From contig JAAVHT010000034.1 of assembly GCA_014799565.1 (NCBI GenBank), forward strand, positions 15,021-51,987: DNA of 36,967 bases, read 5' to 3'. The translations under genes and the position numbers were made by a program. Positions 30,392 to 36,967 of the stretch are shown piece by piece (position 1 is the first letter of the stretch; every line of letters begins with the position of its first letter). The notes under the pieces are model-generated. The model worked only from the letters and a program-made list of their open reading frames with translations, made no database searches and had not been told where the DNA came from. Origin of the DNA: Clostridiales bacterium. Lineage in GTDB: Bacteria; Bacillota; Clostridia; Oscillospirales; Oscillospiraceae.

Positions 30392-31534
30392 TTACTCCGT
30401 GATCTCGATATCTTCCTCGTCGCTGTCCGGCTCATCCTCAGGGGGCTCGGGAGCGCTGGCAGGACGGATGTCGATCTTAAAGCCCGTCAAACGGGCGGCA
30501 AGCCGGGCGTTCTGGCCCTCCTTGCCGATGGCCAGGGACAGCTGATCGTCAGGGACGACCACCCGGCAGCTTCCCGGCTCCAGCTCCACCACGCTGATGA
30601 CGTCGGCGGGAGCCAGGGCGGCGGCCACATATTGGCTGGGGTCGTCGGAGTACTTGATGATGTCCACCTTTTCGCCCCGCAGCTCGGTGACCACGGCGTT
30701 CACCCGCTGGCCCCGGGGGCCCACGCAGGCGCCGATGGGATCCACGTTCTCGTCCTCGCTCCACACGGCCAGCTTGGTGCGGCTGCCCGCCTCCCGGGCG
30801 ATGGACTTGACGATCACGGTGCCGTCGTAGATCTCGGGCACCTCCAGCTCAAACAGCCGCTTGACCAGTCCCGGATGGGTGCGGGAGATGAGCACCTGGG
30901 GCCCGCGGGTGGCCTGACGGACTTCCACCACGTACACCCGAACCCGGTCGCCCTCGTGGATGACCTCGCCCTTGACCTGCTCCCCAGCGGACAGGAACGC
31001 GTCGGTGAACTCGGAGCCGGAGGTGAGCCGGATGGCCACCGAGCCGTTGCGCTCGTCCACCCGGGTGACGGTGCCGGTGAGGATCTCGTGCTCCTTGGAG
31101 GAGAACTCGCCGAATACCATGTCCCGCTCCGCCTCGCGCATACCTTGAATAATAACTTGACGGGCGGTCTGGGCGGCGATGCGGCCGAAGTTTTTGGGCT
31201 TGATCTCAATGCGCAGCACGTCGCCAAGCTGGGCGCGGGGGAGGGCCTTCTGGGCGTCCTCCAGGCTGATCTCGGTGTGGGGATTATCCACCACCTCCAC
31301 CACGTCCTTCTTGACGAACATCCGGACGGATTCCAGCTCCTCGTTGGCGTCCACCACCACGTTGTCGGTGATGCCCTCGTGATCCCGCTTGTAGGCGGCC
31401 ACCAGGGCCAGGGTGATCTTCTCCAGCATATAGCTTTTGGGGATGCCCTTTTCCTTCTCAATATCGGAGATGGCGGCGAAAAATTCCTTGGCGTCCAGCT
31501 CCGTGCTCTTTGCGGCGATCTTTTTCTTAGCCAT
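30392..31534 (-). CDS. nusA: Transcription termination/antitermination factor NusA
   Basis: 380 residues. It binds RNA polymerase and nascent RNA and modulates pausing, termination and antitermination. The N-terminal polymerase-binding domain is followed by an S1 domain (ILTGTVTRVDERNGSVAIRL) and two KH domains (DPIGACVGPRGQRVNAVVTEL and LSLAIGKEGQNARLAARLTG). The acidic C-terminal tail (EPPEDEPDSDEEDIEITE) replaces the repeats found in E. coli. Start 31534 with AAGGAG 9 nt upstream. 14-nt gap to rimP. Confidence 0.97.
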   Translation of the reverse strand: MAKKKIAAKSTELDAKEFFAAISDIEKEKGIPKSYMLEKITLALVAAYKRDHEGITDNVVVDANEELESVRMFVKKDVVEVVDNPHTEISLEDAQKALPRAQLGDVLRIEIKPKNFGRIAAQTARQVIIQGMREAERDMVFGEFSSKEHEILTGTVTRVDERNGSVAIRLTSGSEFTDAFLSAGEQVKGEVIHEGDRVRVYVVEVRQATRGPQVLISRTHPGLVKRLFELEVPEIYDGTVIVKSIAREAGSRTKLAVWSEDENVDPIGACVGPRGQRVNAVVTELRGEKVDIIKYSDDPSQYVAAALAPADVISVVELEPGSCRVVVPDDQLSLAIGKEGQNARLAARLTGFKIDIRPASAPEPPEDEPDSDEEDIEITE

Positions 31535-31548
31535 ATCGTTTAGCTCCT

Positions 31549-31992
31549 TCAAAACTCGACGTGCAGCCGAACCTGGGCCACGTCTTTCTTATCAAAGCGT
31601 ATGCCGTCCACGCTGACGGCTCCGTCCTCGTATCCGGTGAGGGTTCCCGTGCGCTCCTTGCCGCCGTCCACCGGGCGGTAGAGCTTCAGATCCACCTTCT
31701 GGCCCATGCACTGCTGAAAATGCTCGGGCTTTTTCAGCGCCCGATCCAGCCCGGCGGAGGACACCTCGAAGGTGTAACTGCCCTGGATGGGGTCGGCCTC
31801 GTCCAGCGCGTCGGACAGCGGGCGGGAGACCGCCTCGCAGCAGTCGATGTCCACGCCGCCCTCCCGGTCGATGTAGACCCGGAGGAACCACTCCCCGGCC
31901 TCCTTGACGTATTCCACGTCCCACAGTGTGCAGCCCGCCCGCTCCACAATGGGCAGAGCCAGCTCGGCCACCGCGTCGGTCACCTTTGCCAT
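31549..31992 (-). CDS. rimP: Ribosome maturation factor RimP
   Basis: 147 residues. Needed for 30S assembly. Segments LPIVERAGCTLWDVEYVKEAGEWFLRVYIDREGGVDIDCCEAVSRPLSDALDEADPI and YTFEVSSAGLDRALKKPEHF in outline are the family core; the C-terminal SH3-like part is DLKLYRPVDGGKERTGTLTGY. Start 31992 with GAGGAG 10 nt upstream. First gene of the nusA-infB operon. Confidence 0.96.
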   Translation of the reverse strand: MAKVTDAVAELALPIVERAGCTLWDVEYVKEAGEWFLRVYIDREGGVDIDCCEAVSRPLSDALDEADPIQGSYTFEVSSAGLDRALKKPEHFQQCMGQKVDLKLYRPVDGGKERTGTLTGYEDGAVSVDGIRFDKKDVAQVRLHVEF

Positions 31993-32014
31993 TTGGCGTC
32001 AGCTCCTCTTCATC

Positions 32015-32047
32015 TCAAAAGAAGGAGTGAGGCGCGCGCCTCACTCC
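32015..32047 (-). terminator. Terminator-like hairpin in the rimP-nusA leader
   Basis: A perfect 24-nt palindrome (32024-32047; effectively a 10-bp stem with CGCG loop), then TTCTTTTG on the minus strand. It lies about 15 nt downstream of the predicted rimP start point and 72 nt past the argS stop, so it could end argS transcripts and also attenuate the nusA operon. Confidence 0.7.
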
Positions 32048-32069
32048 CTTCTACCTTACATACAACCGT

Positions 32070-32098
32070 AGTTTACCACGGTTTGCCATCAATTGCAA
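32070..32098 (-). promoter_or_regulatory. Sigma-A promoter of the rimP-nusA-infB operon
   Basis: On the minus strand: TTGCAA (32098-32093), 17-bp spacer, TAAACT (32075-32070). It sits between the argS stop and the leader hairpin. Confidence 0.8.
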
Positions 32099-32118
32099 GC
32101 CCTGGAAGAAAATTTTTC

Positions 32119-33867
32119 CTACATCTTTACCGGCGCGTCGACGCCCAGCAGGCCCAGCCCGTTGGCCAGCACCAGCCTGGTGCAGTCGGCCAGCTTGAGG
32201 CGGGCGGACTGGAGGGCGGCCTCCTCGCCCTTCATGCGGCAGGCGTTGTAGAAGCGGTGGAAGTCCCCGGCCAGGGTGGTGAGGTAGCGGTTGATGCGGC
32301 TGGGGTCGTAGTCCCGGGCAGCCAGCCGGATTTCCTCCGGGTACTGGGCCAGGGTCTTGACCAGGGAGCGCTCCTCGTCGGTGGACAGCAGGGCGGGGTC
32401 GACCTGGGCGCAGACGGGCACAGCCGCTCCGTCCTCGGCCAGATTGGCGATGAGGGAGCAGATCCGGGCGTGGGCGTACTGCACATAGTACACCGGGTTG
32501 TCGCTGTCCTGACGCACCGCCAGATCCAGGTCGAAGTCCAACGGGCTGGTGGCCGCCCGGTTATTAAAGTAGTACCGCGCCGCGTCCACGCTGATCTCGT
32601 CCAGCAGGTCGTGGAGGGCGATGGCTTTGCCGGTGCGCTTGGACATCCGCACCGGCTTGCCGTCCTGCAAGAGGTTCACCAGCTGCATCAGCACGATGAC
32701 CAGCCGGTGGGAGCCGTCCAGCCCCAGGCCGTCCAGCGCCGCCTGGAGACGGGCCACATGGCCGTGGTGGTCAGCGCCCCACACGTTGATGACCTTGTCA
32801 AAGCCCCGCTTTTCGAACTTGTTGCGGTGGTAGGCGATGTCGGCGGCAAAGTAGGTGTAGAACCCGTTGGCCCGGCGCAGCACATCGTCCTTCAGATCCA
32901 GTTTGTCCGCCTGCTCCCGGGTCTTGCCCTCCCGGATGAACTTCTCCTTCAAAAGCGCTGTGGTGTTCAGCCACAGGGCCCCTTCCTTTTCATACGTCCA
33001 GCCTTTCTCGGTGAGCAGAGCCACCGTCTCGGCCACGTAGCCGGTGTCGTGCAGCTCCGACTCGAAGAACCACTGGTCGTACTCGATGCCGTACTTGCGC
33101 AGGTCGTCCTTCATCTTGGGGATGTTGCGCTCCAGGCCGAAGGCGCTCATATCGTCCAGCCATTTGTCCTCGGGGGCATCCTTGTAGGCGTCGCCGTGAG
33201 CCTCATAGAACGCCTGGGCCAGCTCCCGGATATCCTCGCCCTGGTAGCCGTCCTCGGGAAAGGGATAGTTGTCCTCACCCAGAATGAGCTGCATATACCG
33301 GGCGTGGATGGACATGGCGAACTTGTGGATCTGGTTGCCCGCGTCGTTGACGTAGAACTCCTTCCAGGCGTCCCAGCCCGCGCGTGAGAGCACGTTGGCC
33401 AGGGTGTCGCCCAGCACGCCGCCCCGGGCGTTGCCCATGTGCATGGGGCCGGTGGGGTTGGCGGACACGAACTCCACCATGACCCGCTGGCCCTGGCCCT
33501 CATCGCAGGCGCCGTATTTGTCCGTCTCGGCCTCCACCGCCGCCAGCACCTCGCCGTACCAGCGGGGGGCGTAAAAGAAATTGAGGAAGCCTGGACCGGC
33601 GATCTCGGCCCGCTGGAACAGGGTGCCCTCCAGTTCCAGGTGATCCAGGATGATCTGAGCGATCTGCCGGGGGGCCATATGCAGGGCCTTGGCCCCCGCC
33701 ATGGCGAAGGAGGAGGCGAAGTCCCCGTTTTTGCTGTCTTTCGGAACCTCAACGGTGCCGTGAATCTCCTGCCCCGCCGGGAGCAGCCCCTGGGCGGCGG
33801 CCTTTTCATAAGCGGCTTGCGTGAGCTGGGCCACCTGTTCCCGGGCGGCCTGGATCAGATTCGCCAT
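32119..33867 (-). CDS. argS: Arginyl-tRNA synthetase
   Basis: 582 residues. Class I synthetase for tRNA-Arg. The N-terminal Arg-S additional domain precedes VEFVSANPTGPMHMGNARGG (the HIGH motif as HMGN). Later come INVWGADHHGHVARLQAAL and PVRMSKRTGKAI (the KMSKS motif as RMSKR), then a DALR anticodon domain (YAHARICSLI...RFYNACRM). Start 33867 with AAAGGAG 8 nt upstream. It follows the DUF1934 gene by 27 nt, as ywiB-argS do in Bacillus. Confidence 0.97.
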   Translation of the reverse strand: MANLIQAAREQVAQLTQAAYEKAAAQGLLPAGQEIHGTVEVPKDSKNGDFASSFAMAGAKALHMAPRQIAQIILDHLELEGTLFQRAEIAGPGFLNFFYAPRWYGEVLAAVEAETDKYGACDEGQGQRVMVEFVSANPTGPMHMGNARGGVLGDTLANVLSRAGWDAWKEFYVNDAGNQIHKFAMSIHARYMQLILGEDNYPFPEDGYQGEDIRELAQAFYEAHGDAYKDAPEDKWLDDMSAFGLERNIPKMKDDLRKYGIEYDQWFFESELHDTGYVAETVALLTEKGWTYEKEGALWLNTTALLKEKFIREGKTREQADKLDLKDDVLRRANGFYTYFAADIAYHRNKFEKRGFDKVINVWGADHHGHVARLQAALDGLGLDGSHRLVIVLMQLVNLLQDGKPVRMSKRTGKAIALHDLLDEISVDAARYYFNNRAATSPLDFDLDLAVRQDSDNPVYYVQYAHARICSLIANLAEDGAAVPVCAQVDPALLSTDEERSLVKTLAQYPEEIRLAARDYDPSRINRYLTTLAGDFHRFYNACRMKGEEAALQSARLKLADCTRLVLANGLGLLGVDAPVKM

Positions 33868-33894
33868 GGTAAAAACTCCTTTTCTTGCCCGCCC

Positions 33895-34335
33895 TTACTG
33901 GCGCAGGGACGGATTTTTCTTCACGTTCATGCGGAACAGGTTCTGCCCCGCCAGCAGGTTGTCGATCTCGATGGCGTAGTCGATCTCCAGATCGCCCCCC
34001 GCCTCGCCCAGAGTGGAGCGCATCCGGCGGGTGTTCACCCCGATGGACAGCTCCCCGTAAGGGGTCTCGTACATGGACAGGTGCCGCCTGCCCTCCTCGA
34101 ACACCATCTGGGAATTGATGTTCCCCTCCCGCAGGAGGGTCACCTTGCCGCCGTGTATGTGCAGCTTGGTGGTGGTGCCCTCCAGGCCGGTGAGCTCGCT
34201 CTCCTGGTAGGAGACGGTGAAGCCGCCCAGGCCGTCCCGCTTCAGGGTGCCGGAGGTGACCAGCTCGATTTCATCGGGGCTGCTCTCGGCGTACAGCTGC
34301 TTTCCTTTGATGGATATAATCACGTTGTCAGTCAT
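33895..34335 (-). CDS. DUF1934 (YwiB-like) beta-barrel protein
   Basis: 146 residues: VIISIKGKQLYAESSPDEIELVTSGTLKRD, TKLHIHGGKVTLLREGNINSQMVFEEGRRHLSMYETPYGELSIGVNTRRM and EIDYAIEIDNLLAGQNLFRMNVKK in outline. It is a conserved lipocalin-like family (YwiB) usually next to argS; the function is unknown. Start 34335 with GAGAGGA upstream. Between murI (34-nt gap) and argS. Confidence 0.9.
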   Translation of the reverse strand: MTDNVIISIKGKQLYAESSPDEIELVTSGTLKRDGLGGFTVSYQESELTGLEGTTTKLHIHGGKVTLLREGNINSQMVFEEGRRHLSMYETPYGELSIGVNTRRMRSTLGEAGGDLEIDYAIEIDNLLAGQNLFRMNVKKNPSLRQ

Positions 34336-34369
34336 GGTTATCCTCTCTATTGGCTGTTCTCGCGCTGCG

Positions 34370-35185
34370 TTAATAGGCTGTGATGTCGATCTGTTCCACT
34401 TCGCCGGACACGTCCTCCCCTAAAAAAATGGAGGCCTGGGCGGAGAAGTCCTCAGTGCTGTCGCTGACGTAGTAGCGGTGCTTGCCCGCACCGGGGCGCT
34501 CGTTGCGCAGGCCGTTCCACTCCAGCTGCTTTTTTACCCATCGGGCGCACTGCTCCCCCACATCCACCAGGGTCACGTCCGGGCCCATATACGCGCCCAT
34601 CAGCGGCTTCATCAAGGGGTAGTGGGTGCAGCCCAAAATCAGGGTATCCACCCCCGCGGCCTTCACGGGGGCTAAGTACTCGGAGACCATGGTTTCCGCC
34701 ACGATGTCCCCGGGCTGGAAGCGGCCGTTCTCCACCAGGGGAACCAGCAGGGGGCAGGCCCGGGCGGTGATGGCAGCGCCGGGGTACAGGGCCTCCAGGG
34801 CGCGCTCGTAGGCTCCGGAGCTGATAGAGGTTCTGGTAGCGACAAGACCCACCCGCCCATTCCGGGTCACATGGGCGGCGGCCTGGGCGGCGCTCTCCAC
34901 CACGCCGAAGACGGGGATGTCGTTTTCCTCTTGGAGTACGTCCAGGGCGGTGGTAGACACGGTGCCGCAAGCGACGACGATGGCCTTGGGGTCGAAGGTG
35001 CGCAGGAAAGTCATGTCCTGCTGGGCGTATTTCACCAAAATGTCCTTGGAACGGTTGCCGTAAGGCAGCCGGCCTGTGTCGCCGAAGTAGACCAGATCCT
35101 CCTCCGGCATGATTCGGGCCAGCTCCCGCAGTACGGTGAGCCCCCCAAGGCCGGAATCGAATACGCCGATGGGTCGTGTATCCAT
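34370..35185 (-). CDS. murI: Glutamate racemase
   Basis: 271 residues. Makes D-glutamate for peptidoglycan. GVFDSGLGGLTVLREL, VYFGDTGRLPYGNRS, IVVACGTVSTTALDVL (first catalytic Cys) and LILGCTHYPLMKPL (second catalytic Cys) are present. The usual ACNTAS motif reads ACGTVS here, a change seen in some clostridial members as far as I recall. Start 35185 with GGGAGG 6 nt upstream. First gene of murI-DUF1934-argS. Confidence 0.94.
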   Translation of the reverse strand: MDTRPIGVFDSGLGGLTVLRELARIMPEEDLVYFGDTGRLPYGNRSKDILVKYAQQDMTFLRTFDPKAIVVACGTVSTTALDVLQEENDIPVFGVVESAAQAAAHVTRNGRVGLVATRTSISSGAYERALEALYPGAAITARACPLLVPLVENGRFQPGDIVAETMVSEYLAPVKAAGVDTLILGCTHYPLMKPLMGAYMGPDVTLVDVGEQCARWVKKQLEWNGLRNERPGAGKHRYYVSDSTEDFSAQASIFLGEDVSGEVEQIDITAY

Positions 35186-35220
35186 ACGCGTCCTCCCTTT
35201 CCCTGACTAGAAACTATGAT

Positions 35221-35249
35221 ATTATATGCTATTCCTCTCCCAAAAACAA
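35221..35249 (-). promoter_or_regulatory. Sigma-A promoter of murI
   Basis: On the minus strand: TTGTTT (35249-35244), 17-bp spacer, TATAAT (35226-35221). Confidence 0.8.
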
Positions 35250-35306
35250 GAGTGGATTTTTGATAGGGCGTAACATAATTGTAATCTTGCTTCAAGCGAT
35301 TTTCCC

Positions 35307-35335
35307 TTGCATTCGAGCGGGCGATGTGGTATGCT
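35307..35335 (+). promoter_or_regulatory. Sigma-A promoter of smpB
   Basis: TTGCAT (35307-35312), 17-bp spacer, TATGCT (35330-35335), 37 nt before the smpB ATG. Confidence 0.8.
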
Positions 35336-35371
35336 GTCATACTACGATGGTACAAAGGAGGGACGCCGGAC

Positions 35372-35833
35372 ATGGGCAAGCAGTCGACAAAGCAAATCGC
35401 CTCCAACCGGAAGGCGTTCCACGATTACTTCATCGAGGATAAGTACGAGGCAGGCATTGAACTGGCGGGTACGGAAGTCAAATCCATCCGCCTGGGCGCC
35501 GTCAATCTGCGGGACTCCTTCTGCTCGGTGAAGGACGGGGAGATGTTCCTGTACGGGATGCACATCTCTCCCTATGAGAAGGGCAACATCTTCAATAAGG
35601 ATCCCCGGCGCACCCGGAAGCTACTGCTCCACCGCAGGGAGATCCGCAAGCTCCAGGCCAAGGTGCAGCAGGACGGTTATTCGCTGATCCCGCTGTCGCT
35701 GTATTTTTCCGGGCCCCGGGTGAAGGTGGAGCTGGCGCTGGCCAAGGGCAAGAAGCTGTACGACAAGCGGGAGGCGGCCGCCCAGCGGGACGCCAAGCGT
35801 GAGATGGATCGGGCCTCACGGGGCCGCTATTAA
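35372..35833 (+). CDS. smpB: SsrA-binding protein SmpB
   Basis: 153 residues. It escorts tmRNA to stalled ribosomes. [64 protein letters not shown] and [29 protein letters not shown] are the family core. The basic C-terminal tail, which mimics mRNA, ends RASRGRY. The start at 35372 has AAAGGAGG about 9 nt upstream; the 16-residue longer frame starts at the promoter -10 and is not real. Close to ssrA, as in many Firmicutes. Confidence 0.97.
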   Translation: MGKQSTKQIASNRKAFHDYFIEDKYEAGIELAGTEVKSIRLGAVNLRDSFCSVKDGEMFLYGMHISPYEKGNIFNKDPRRTRKLLLHRREIRKLQAKVQQDGYSLIPLSLYFSGPRVKVELALAKGKKLYDKREAAAQRDAKREMDRASRGRY

Positions 35834-35854
35834 AAGAGAAAGGGATGGTAAGCA

Positions 35855-36373
35855 ATGAGCAATCCCATCGTCACCATTGAAATGGAAGACGGCGGCGTGA
35901 TGAAGGCGGAGCTGTACCCCGAAATCGCGCCCAACACGGTAAAGAACTTTGTCTCCCTGGTGCAGTCCGGGTTCTATGACGGGCTGATCTTCCACCGGGT
36001 GATCCCCGGCTTTATGATCCAGGGAGGCGACCCCAACGGCACCGGTATGGGAGGCCCGGGGTATTCTATCAAGGGCGAGTTTGCCCAGAACGGCTTTCAG
36101 AACGACCTGATCCACGAGCGGGGCGTGCTGTCCATGGCTCGCACCATGGATCCGGACTCGGCGGGCAGCCAGTTTTTCGTCATGGTGGATGACGCACCCC
36201 ACCTGGACGGCGCTTATGCCGCGTTCGGAAAGGTGATCGAGGGCATGGAGACGGCGGATGCCATCGTGTCCGCCAAGCGGGACTGGAATGACCGGCCCAA
36301 GAAGGATCAGAAGATGAAAAAGGTGACCGTGGACACCCAGGGCGTGGACTATCCCGCGCCGGAGAAAATCTAA
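35855..36373 (+). CDS. Cyclophilin-type peptidyl-prolyl cis-trans isomerase
   Basis: 172 residues, no signal peptide, so cytoplasmic. It speeds proline isomerisation in protein folding. FVSLVQSGFYDGLIFHRVIPGFMIQGGDPNGTGMGGPGYSIKGEF, GVLSMARTMDPDSAGSQFFVMVDDAPHLDGAYAAFGKVIEGM in outline contain the cyclophilin active-site residues (FHR, QGGD, GSQFF, FG). Start 35855; AAAGGGATGG upstream. It begins 21 nt after smpB with no terminator between, so the two are cotranscribed. Confidence 0.95.
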   Translation: MSNPIVTIEMEDGGVMKAELYPEIAPNTVKNFVSLVQSGFYDGLIFHRVIPGFMIQGGDPNGTGMGGPGYSIKGEFAQNGFQNDLIHERGVLSMARTMDPDSAGSQFFVMVDDAPHLDGAYAAFGKVIEGMETADAIVSAKRDWNDRPKKDQKMKKVTVDTQGVDYPAPEKI

Positions 36374-36406
36374 GACCCAGCACTGGCGGCTAACGTCCAA
36401 CGGGGC

Positions 36407-36547
36407 CCCCGCAAAGCCGTCCCTCAGGCTTTGCGGGGAGAGGCCTACTACAGTGTTTTGAGAAACTGACAGGCGGTGTGGGCCGTCATTCGTCGGCAAC
36501 CTTCGGTTGCCTACCGAACGACCGGCCCCGCGGCCTGCCGGCCGCGA
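36407..36547 (+). other. Hairpin-rich spacer between cyclophilin gene and ssrA
   Basis: Three perfect hairpins: 36407-36438 (12-bp stem), 36495-36511 (7-bp stem) and 36529-36546 (7-bp stem), the last ending 1 nt before mature tmRNA. None has a U-tract, and no convincing sigma-A promoter is seen. ssrA may be processed from the smpB transcript. Confidence 0.5.
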
Positions 36548-36893
36548 GGGGGCGTACTGGTTTCGACGGGGGTACAGAAGCAGGAATAGCGAGCGGATGC
36601 GCCTGACATCCTAAAAACGGGCAATTATAAATTAAAGAACGACGATAACGTAGTTCTCGCCGCGGCTTAACGCGGCCGTCCCGCCCGGAAGGACCACGAG
36701 CCGGGTCGGGGCGTCATTTGAGTGGTGCCCGTGAGTACGGAAAGAGTTGACCGTGCCACGCATCATGACTCTACCAAGCCCAGTAGTGTGACGACCCACG
36801 CCTGAGTAAGGGAATGTAAACGATCGTCTGCGCTCGGAGAGGTTCCTGTGGAAGCGCTTTCGGACAGGGGTTCGACTCCCCTCGCCTCCACCA
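36548..36893 (+). ncRNA. ssrA: Transfer-messenger RNA (tmRNA)
   Basis: 346 nt. The 5' end GGGGGCG pairs with CGCCTCC before the encoded CCA (36891-36893). The T-arm is AGGGGTTCGACTCCCCT. The tag starts at GGC 36621 and ends at TAA 36669-36671, giving (A)GNYKLKNDDNVVLAAA, with the typical LAA-type degradation end. It frees stalled ribosomes together with SmpB, encoded 1.2 kb upstream. Confidence 0.97.
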
Positions 36894-36895
36894 AT

Positions 36896-36939
36896 GAAGT
36901 CGGCAAATTTCGACAAGAAATTTGCCGACTTCCCCTTTT
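36896..36939 (+). terminator. Rho-independent terminator of ssrA
   Basis: A perfect 16-bp stem (36896-36911 with 36917-36932) and 5-nt loop, then CCCTTTTG, directly after the tmRNA. Confidence 0.9.
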
Positions 36940-36967
36940 GCTGAGATGTTTTTCTGTGGTATCCAAA

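Noticed and set aside
1-36967. CRISPR array, rRNA or tRNA genes
   Set aside because: No regularly spaced repeat array and no rRNA were seen; the only tRNA-like structure is in tmRNA.

Overview
The window comes from a GC-rich, Gram-positive, spore-forming, fermentative bacterium of the Clostridia. A butyrate-producing member of the Oscillospiraceae (Flavonifractor/Lawsonibacter/Oscillibacter-like) is the best guess. The evidence is a spoIIE gene, Spo0A-type 0A boxes, crotonase plus 3-hydroxybutyryl-CoA dehydrogenase, an [FeFe]-hydrogenase, a Firmicutes-type LexA box, class B sortase anchoring, and the rimP-nusA-ylxR-ylxQ-infB order. Most promoters are clear sigma-A types with exactly 17-bp spacers. 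The taxonomic placement is inference.

Layout. 1-3010: 5' part of leuS and a ferredoxin-fused [FeFe]-hydrogenase, both on the minus strand. 3230-6420: an orphan MsmK/MsmX-type sugar ABC ATPase (plus) converging on malQ (minus). 6500-9690: dus, two membrane proteins and lexA (minus); lexA has its own LexA-boxed promoter. 9720-12210: spoIIE (plus). 12320-17180: the most unusual region, all on the plus strand. It holds an ECF sigma factor, its membrane anti-sigma factor, a small AP2-domain protein, three tandem c-di-GMP-I (GEMM-I) riboswitch aptamers, a beta-helix surface protein ending in VPQTG plus a membrane anchor, and a class B sortase. 17218-19853: a membrane-anchored GH3 hexosaminidase (minus), divergent from a P-loop ATPase (plus). 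19999-22500: a small gene behind three 10-bp-phased 0A boxes, then the crt-hbd operon (minus).

22628-32098 is the conserved translation/transcription super-operon on the minus strand: rimP-nusA-ylxR-ylxQ-infB, then rbfA-nrnA-truB-ribF-DUF554. It is interrupted between infB and rbfA by an XRE regulator and a divergent small gene that share an operator-like promoter region. As a result the rbfA half now reads from the XRE promoter. 32119-35249: argS, a DUF1934 protein and murI (minus). 35307-36940: smpB, a cyclophilin gene and ssrA (tmRNA) on the plus strand, which together form the ribosome-rescue pair.

The candidate new system is the 12.3-17.2 kb locus. An envelope-stress type sigma/anti-sigma pair, a DNA-binding protein and a three-aptamer c-di-GMP sensor appear to control one cell-wall adhesin with its dedicated sortase. 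Both gene starts that lack a good sigma-A promoter or could be autoregulated carry a shared AAC-N14-CGWCAT motif. This suggests, but does not prove, that the sigma factor drives the adhesin unit and that c-di-GMP gates it after transcription starts.
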